Below are positions 60,015 to 64,000 of a stretch of DNA of 64,000 nucleotides, piece after piece. Origin of the DNA: JAKAWQ01 sp963745975 (lineage in GTDB: Bacteria > Pseudomonadota > Alphaproteobacteria > Acetobacterales > Acetobacteraceae); contig CAVUZJ010000018.1 in assembly GCA_963745975.1 (NCBI GenBank), forward strand, positions 186,001 to 250,000, written 5' to 3'. Within the stretch, counting starts at the first letter, position 1. Each line of letters begins with the position of its first letter. The notes beneath the pieces were generated by a model. That model did not search any database. It was not told the origin of the DNA and worked only from the letters and a program-made list of their open reading frames with translations. Made by a program: the position numbers and the translations under genes.

Positions 60015-61097
60015 TCAGGCGGCGAGCCGGAGAAGGCGGGCGGCCATCTCCGCATAGGCGGATGCAAAATGGCGCACATCGGCGATCGTTGCGTTCCATG
60101 GCAGCGAGACGCGGATCGCCTGGCCGGCGAGCGCGCCGGCGCCCATCGCCTTGAGAACATGGCTTTCGGCGACCTTGCCCGAGCTGCAGGCAGCGCCGGC
60201 GGAGACCGCAACGCCGGCGAGGTCGAGCGCGATCACCTGCGTCTCGGCCTTGACGGAGGGAAGTGCGAGCGAAGTCGTGTTGTCGAGGCGCGGGGCGCCG
60301 GCGCCGAGGACAATCGCCCCGGCAGCGCAGGCGGCCTGCTCGGCTTCGTCGCGCAAAGGCTTGAGCGCCGGCGGGGTGTCGCGCGCGGCCGCGGCGAACC
60401 CGGCGATGGCGGCGACCGAAGGCGTGCCGCCGCGCCGGCCCTGTTCCTGCCCGCCCCCTTCGATCAGCGGGCGGAAATGCACCGCCGCTTCGGGAGCGAG
60501 GAGGAGCGCGCCGGCGCCGGTCGGGCCGCCGAGCTTATGGGACGAGAGGGCGAGGCTAGCGGCGCCGAGGGCGGAAAGATCGACGGGCACGCGCCCGGCG
60601 GCCTGAACCGCGTCGACATGCAGCAAAGCGCCGAAGCGGCGGCAGATCCGGGCGGCCTCGGCGATCGGATGGAGGACGCCGGTCTCATTGTTGGCGAGCA
60701 TCAGGGCGACCAGGGCCGGCCCGCCCGCTTCCAACATGGATTCGAGGGCGGCGAGGTCCGCCACGCCCGAACGATCGACCGGCAGGATCTCGGCATCGGG
60801 GACCGCGGCACGGATTGCGTCGTGCTCGGTCGCGCCGATGATCACCCGCCGGCCAGGGGCGAAGGCGTGGAGCGCGAGCGCGTCCGCCTCGGTGCCCCCG
60901 GAGGTGAAGACCACGTCGGCGGGACGGGCACCGAAGCCGGCGGCAAGGCTTTCCCTTGCCTCCTCGAGCAGACGGCGCGCGGCCCGGCCGGGGGCATGAA
61001 CCGAGGATGGGTTGCCCACCTGCTCGAGGGCCGCAAGCAGCGCCGCCCGGGCGGCCGGGCGGAGCGGCTCGGCGGCATTGGCGTCGAGGTAGGTCAT
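60015..61097 (-). CDS. Cysteine desulfurase (NifS-like), copy 2
   Basis: A 360-aa relative of copy 1 with all main residues: DANAAEPLRPAARAALL, TSGGTEADALAL, ATEHDAIRA, ANNETGVLHP, PLP Lys in SSHKLGGPTGAG and catalytic Cys in SAGAACSSGKV. It is shorter, and the DNxATT start is altered to DANAAEPL, as in the iscR-linked desulfurases of Rhodospirillales. Both copies seem active, so they may serve different acceptors, such as iron-sulfur clusters and tRNA thiolation. ATG 61097 overlaps the iscR stop by four bases. Confidence 0.92.
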   Translation of the reverse strand: MTYLDANAAEPLRPAARAALLAALEQVGNPSSVHAPGRAARRLLEEARESLAAGFGARPADVVFTSGGTEADALALHAFAPGRRVIIGATEHDAIRAAVPDAEILPVDRSGVADLAALESMLEAGGPALVALMLANNETGVLHPIAEAARICRRFGALLHVDAVQAAGRVPVDLSALGAASLALSSHKLGGPTGAGALLLAPEAAVHFRPLIEGGGQEQGRRGGTPSVAAIAGFAAAARDTPPALKPLRDEAEQAACAAGAIVLGAGAPRLDNTTSLALPSVKAETQVIALDLAGVAVSAGAACSSGKVAESHVLKAMGAGALAGQAIRVSLPWNATIADVRHFASAYAEMAARLLRLAA

Positions 61098-61570
61098 GCC
61101 GCCGCCTTCGGCTCGGCCCCCTCGGCGGCAGCGAGGCGCCGGCCGAGCACGTCGGCGAGCGTGACGGACGTGAGGAACCGTTCGATCTCGCGGCCGAGCG
61201 CCGCCCAGAGATCGTGGGTTTGGCAGCGCCCGTCGGGCGCGCCGGCGCTCGGCGGCATGCAGGGCTCGCCGCCCGGGCTGCAACGGGTGGTGCGGACGGG
61301 CTCGCCGGTGCTCCGAATGATTTCCATGATCGGAATATCGGCGGGCGGGCGGGCCAGCCGATAGCCGCCGCCCGGACCGCGGATTGCGGAGACCAGGCCT
61401 GCCTGGCGCAGCCGGCAGAAAATCTGCTCGAGAAAGGAAAGGCTGATCCCCTGCCGTTCGGCTATTTCGGCGAGCGTCACCGAGCGGCAGCAGCCGGCTT
61501 CCGGTGCGGCGCAGCCGGCGAGATCGGCCATCGCCATCACGGCATAGCGCCCGCGGGCGGTGATCTGCAC
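61094..61570 (-). CDS. iscR: Rrf2 family transcriptional regulator, IscR
   Basis: A 158-aa winged-helix regulator. It begins MQITARGRYAVMAMADLAG, has the HTH LAEIAERQGISLSFLEQIFCRLRQAGLV and the wing IRGPGGGY. The candidate [2Fe-2S] ligands are Cys97, Cys104, Cys116 and His119 (CQTHDLW, equal to CLTH in E. coli IscR). The gap between the second and third Cys is 11 residues, longer than the usual 5. It probably senses iron-sulfur status and represses this operon. GTG 61570 is preceded by AGGAAG and lies four bases after cysE. Confidence 0.93.
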   Translation of the reverse strand: MQITARGRYAVMAMADLAGCAAPEAGCCRSVTLAEIAERQGISLSFLEQIFCRLRQAGLVSAIRGPGGGYRLARPPADIPIMEIIRSTGEPVRTTRCSPGGEPCMPPSAGAPDGRCQTHDLWAALGREIERFLTSVTLADVLGRRLAAAEGAEPKAAA

Positions 61571-61574
61571 CTTC

Positions 61575-62249
61575 CTACTCGGCCGCCGGCTCGCGACGTG
61601 TCGCGAGCCGGGCCACGCGCGCCTCCACCTCGGAGAGCTCGGCGCGTAGGCTCTCGACATCCCTCAGCAGCGGGTCGAGCTCGCCGTTGCACGGCATGCC
61701 GTAGGGGGCGAACTCCGGGGCGCGGCGGCCGAGCTTGCGGTCCACCGGGCGTGCCGGAACGCCCACCACCGTGGTGTCCGCCGGCACCTCGTCCACCACC
61801 ACGGCGTTCGAGCCGATCCGCGCGTTGTCGCCCACCCGGATCGGGCCGAGCACCTTGGCCCCCGCGCCGATGATGACGTTGTTGCCGACGGTCGGGTGGC
61901 GCTTGCCCGCCGAGGTGCGGGCGACGCCCAGCGTCACCTGATGGTAGAAATAGCAATCGTCGCCGACTTCGGCGGTCTGGCCGATGACAACGCCCATGCC
62001 GTGGTCGATGACGAGGCGCCGGCCGAGCTTCGCGGCGGGATGGATTTCGATTCCCGTGAGCCAGCGAGCGATGTGCGAGGAAAATCGCCCGACCAGCTTG
62101 AGGTTATGGTTCCAAAGCCCGTGCGAGAGCTTGTGCCACAGCACGGCATGCAACCCCGGGTAGCAGAGCAGCACTTCGAGATTCGAGCGCGCCGCCGGAT
62201 CGCGTTCGCGGTACGCGCGGATGGTCTCACGAAGGAACATGAAGGCCAT
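61575..62249 (-). CDS. cysE: Serine O-acetyltransferase
   Basis: Commits serine to cysteine synthesis by making O-acetylserine. The 224-aa protein has the N-terminal helical part (TIRAYRERDPAARSNLEVLLCYPG), then left-handed beta-helix hexapeptide repeats with the active-site His in DHGMGVVIG, GDDCYFYHQVTLG, KRHPTVGNNVIIGAGAKVLGPI and the GVPARPV end. It is the short NifP/EpsC-like form. As first gene of the minus-strand run it supplies the cysteine used by the two desulfurases encoded downstream. Confidence 0.96.
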   Translation of the reverse strand: MAFMFLRETIRAYRERDPAARSNLEVLLCYPGLHAVLWHKLSHGLWNHNLKLVGRFSSHIARWLTGIEIHPAAKLGRRLVIDHGMGVVIGQTAEVGDDCYFYHQVTLGVARTSAGKRHPTVGNNVIIGAGAKVLGPIRVGDNARIGSNAVVVDEVPADTTVVGVPARPVDRKLGRRAPEFAPYGMPCNGELDPLLRDVESLRAELSEVEARVARLATRREPAAE

Positions 62250-62617
62250 GCGACAATTCCGTTATGAAAGCCTCTGACCTCACCCTATAGTGACCCCGCC
62301 CTGGATTTCGAGCCCGACTGGGGCCGCGTACGAAAGGCGGGAGCAAAAGGAGACAAGGCAGACAGCAAGCGGGCTGGCAGCGTCTGTCGCTGCTGTCGCG
62401 AAGGGTATTTTTCCCGACCTTAATGGTCAAGAATTCATTTGCCGGGGGATGTCCAGAGCGTTGCCTCTTCCTATCTGCCTTGGGTCCGGCGGCGCTGTTC
62501 CGCCGATCCGCACGCGAGATTGACGCTACGGGCCGAATCGGATCGGGGATGTTCGCCCGGGGCCACGGGGGTTTGCCGGTGGTCCGGGACGACACAGGGA
62601 ACGGAAATCAGAACGCC
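62250..62617. promoter_or_regulatory. Divergent spacer between cysE and the alpha/beta hydrolase
   Basis: No convincing gene is seen in these 368 bases. On the minus strand the leader holds CACTATAGGGTG about 45 bases before cysE, which could be a -10 box. On the plus strand there is an AT-richer patch (62400-62450) with the short palindrome GACC-TTAAT-GGTC (62416-62428). An IscR or Irr site would be expected here but none could be recognised with confidence. Confidence 0.35.
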
Positions 62618-63283
<666 letters not shown>

Positions 63284-63336
63284 TCCGGGAAGCGCCCGAG
63301 GCGGTTCCGAGGGCGACGGCGCAGCGCCTCGGCGCA

Positions 63337-64000
63337 ATGGTTCCCGCGATTGTCCGTGGCGGCGCGGCGCGCTATCCGGGCGGCATGGAGCTGGTGCCGA
63401 AACGGACCGGACTGACGCCCAGGCTCACTCCCTGGCGGTACGTTGTGCCGGTGTCGCCGCTGCGCGAGCGGCGACACCGCGTGCGACGCTGGATCAGGGT
63501 GATCGTCCGCGGGCTTGCGGTGGTGCTCTGGACCTTCGTCTCGGTGCCCGTCCAGGCGGTGCTGAACGCGGTGCCGGGGCGCGGCGGCCGGGTCTGGTTC
63601 GCGCGCATCTACTGGCGGAATTTCTGCCGGCTGATCGGCCTCAAGGTGCGCGTTCTGGGGGTCTCGGCGCGCGGCAACGGACGGCGCGTCGTCTACGTCT
63701 CCAACCATTCCTCCTGGCTCGACATTCCGGTGCTCGGCGGCACGCTGGAGGCCTGCTTCATCGCCAAAGCCGAGGTCGGCGCCTGGCCGCTCGTCCGCAC
63801 CATCGCCCGCCTCGGGCGGACCATCTTCGTCAGCCGCCGCAAGAGCCGGACCGGGGTCGAGAACGTGGCGATCCGCGAGCGCCTCGCGGCGGGCGACGAC
63901 CTCATCCTCTTCCCCGAGGGAACCACCTCCGACGGGGCCCGCGTCCTGCCGTTCCGCTCGAGCTTCTTTGCGCTCGCGGAGGTCGAGGATCCGCCGATCC
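63337..64000 (+). CDS. 1-acyl-sn-glycerol-3-phosphate acyltransferase family (PlsC), partial
   Basis: The open frame runs from ATG 63337 off the right edge, giving 221 residues. It has a basic N-terminus, a membrane segment (VRGLAVVLWTFVSVPVQAVL), the catalytic HX4D motif NHSSWLDIP, a substrate-binding segment AKAEVGAWPLVRTIARLGR, FVSRRK and the FPEGTTSDG motif. The family transfers an acyl chain to lysophosphatidic acid or to other lysolipids such as ornithine lipid precursors. ATG 63385 is an alternative start. The gene follows the hydrolase by 53 bases. Confidence 0.9.
   Translation, partial: MVPAIVRGGAARYPGGMELVPKRTGLTPRLTPWRYVVPVSPLRERRHRVRRWIRVIVRGLAVVLWTFVSVPVQAVLNAVPGRGGRVWFARIYWRNFCRLIGLKVRVLGVSARGNGRRVVYVSNHSSWLDIPVLGGTLEACFIAKAEVGAWPLVRTIARLGRTIFVSRRKSRTGVENVAIRERLAAGDDLILFPEGTTSDGARVLPFRSSFFALAEVEDPPI

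Overview
The window is a GC-rich (roughly 65-70%), gene-dense stretch of an alphaproteobacterial chromosome. Third codon positions are almost all G or C, and genes are short-spaced or overlap at ATGA/GTGA junctions. The rplY-pth-ychF block, the DUF1489 protein, C-minus-type L31, a lipid A pathway gene (lpxB), hldE, and a cysE-iscR-cysteine desulfurase group point to Rhodospirillales, most likely Acetobacteraceae or a close relative. That family-level call is inference from gene content and the style of intergenic repeats. No plasmid, phage, rRNA or CRISPR signature was seen. A perfect 16-base parS site at 42866-42881 suggests the window lies in the origin-proximal part of the chromosome.

Layout. 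1-2583: end of an unknown gene, then rplY, pth, ychF. 2584-5575: MctP-type symporter with its DUF3311 partner, an azoreductase remnant and a cytochrome b. 5673-9514: LysM protein, then the envelope lipid run psd-pssA-lpxB. 9530-12949: MFS pump, crotonase-fold protein and CaiB-type CoA-transferase. 13170-16092: a cis-prenyltransferase, DUF1489 and hldE. 16110-20290: fumarylacetoacetase, pyridoxal kinase, SDR and an Old Yellow Enzyme. 20358-21393: rpmE, then hsp20 behind a probable ROSE RNA thermometer, then a repeat cluster. 21397-27100: histidine phosphatase, ABC-2 exporter, a pair of degenerate EAL-like proteins and a PPP-type phosphatase. 27177-30740: FAD oxidoreductase and an asparagine synthetase-like gene that abuts a truncated lysE. 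30799-36269: FAD monooxygenase, double GGCT protein, a frameshifted periplasmic protein and a YcaQ-type protein. 36316-42835: serB, miaA, ilvB-ilvN-ilvC and ald.

42905-55652 is a catabolic island. It has an SMP-30 lactonase and RraA-family aldolase, an Asp/Glu racemase-like protein and a LacI regulator. Divergent from the regulator is a run of a TauT/SsuT-type ABC importer, an HpsN-like (histidinol dehydrogenase family) enzyme, an SDR, an aldo-keto reductase and a lone molybdopterin-binding dehydrogenase subunit. The set resembles uptake and stepwise oxidation of a small polar compound, perhaps a C3 sulfonate such as dihydroxypropanesulfonate, but no desulfonating enzyme is present.

55670-57333 has two small hypothetical genes, a repeat-bearing spacer and tRNA-Met. 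57332-62249 is a compact sulfur operon on the minus strand: cysE, iscR, two cysteine desulfurases, a ferredoxin, mnmA, and then tRNA-Met starting inside the mnmA stop codon. The window closes with an alpha/beta hydrolase and the start of a PlsC-type acyltransferase.
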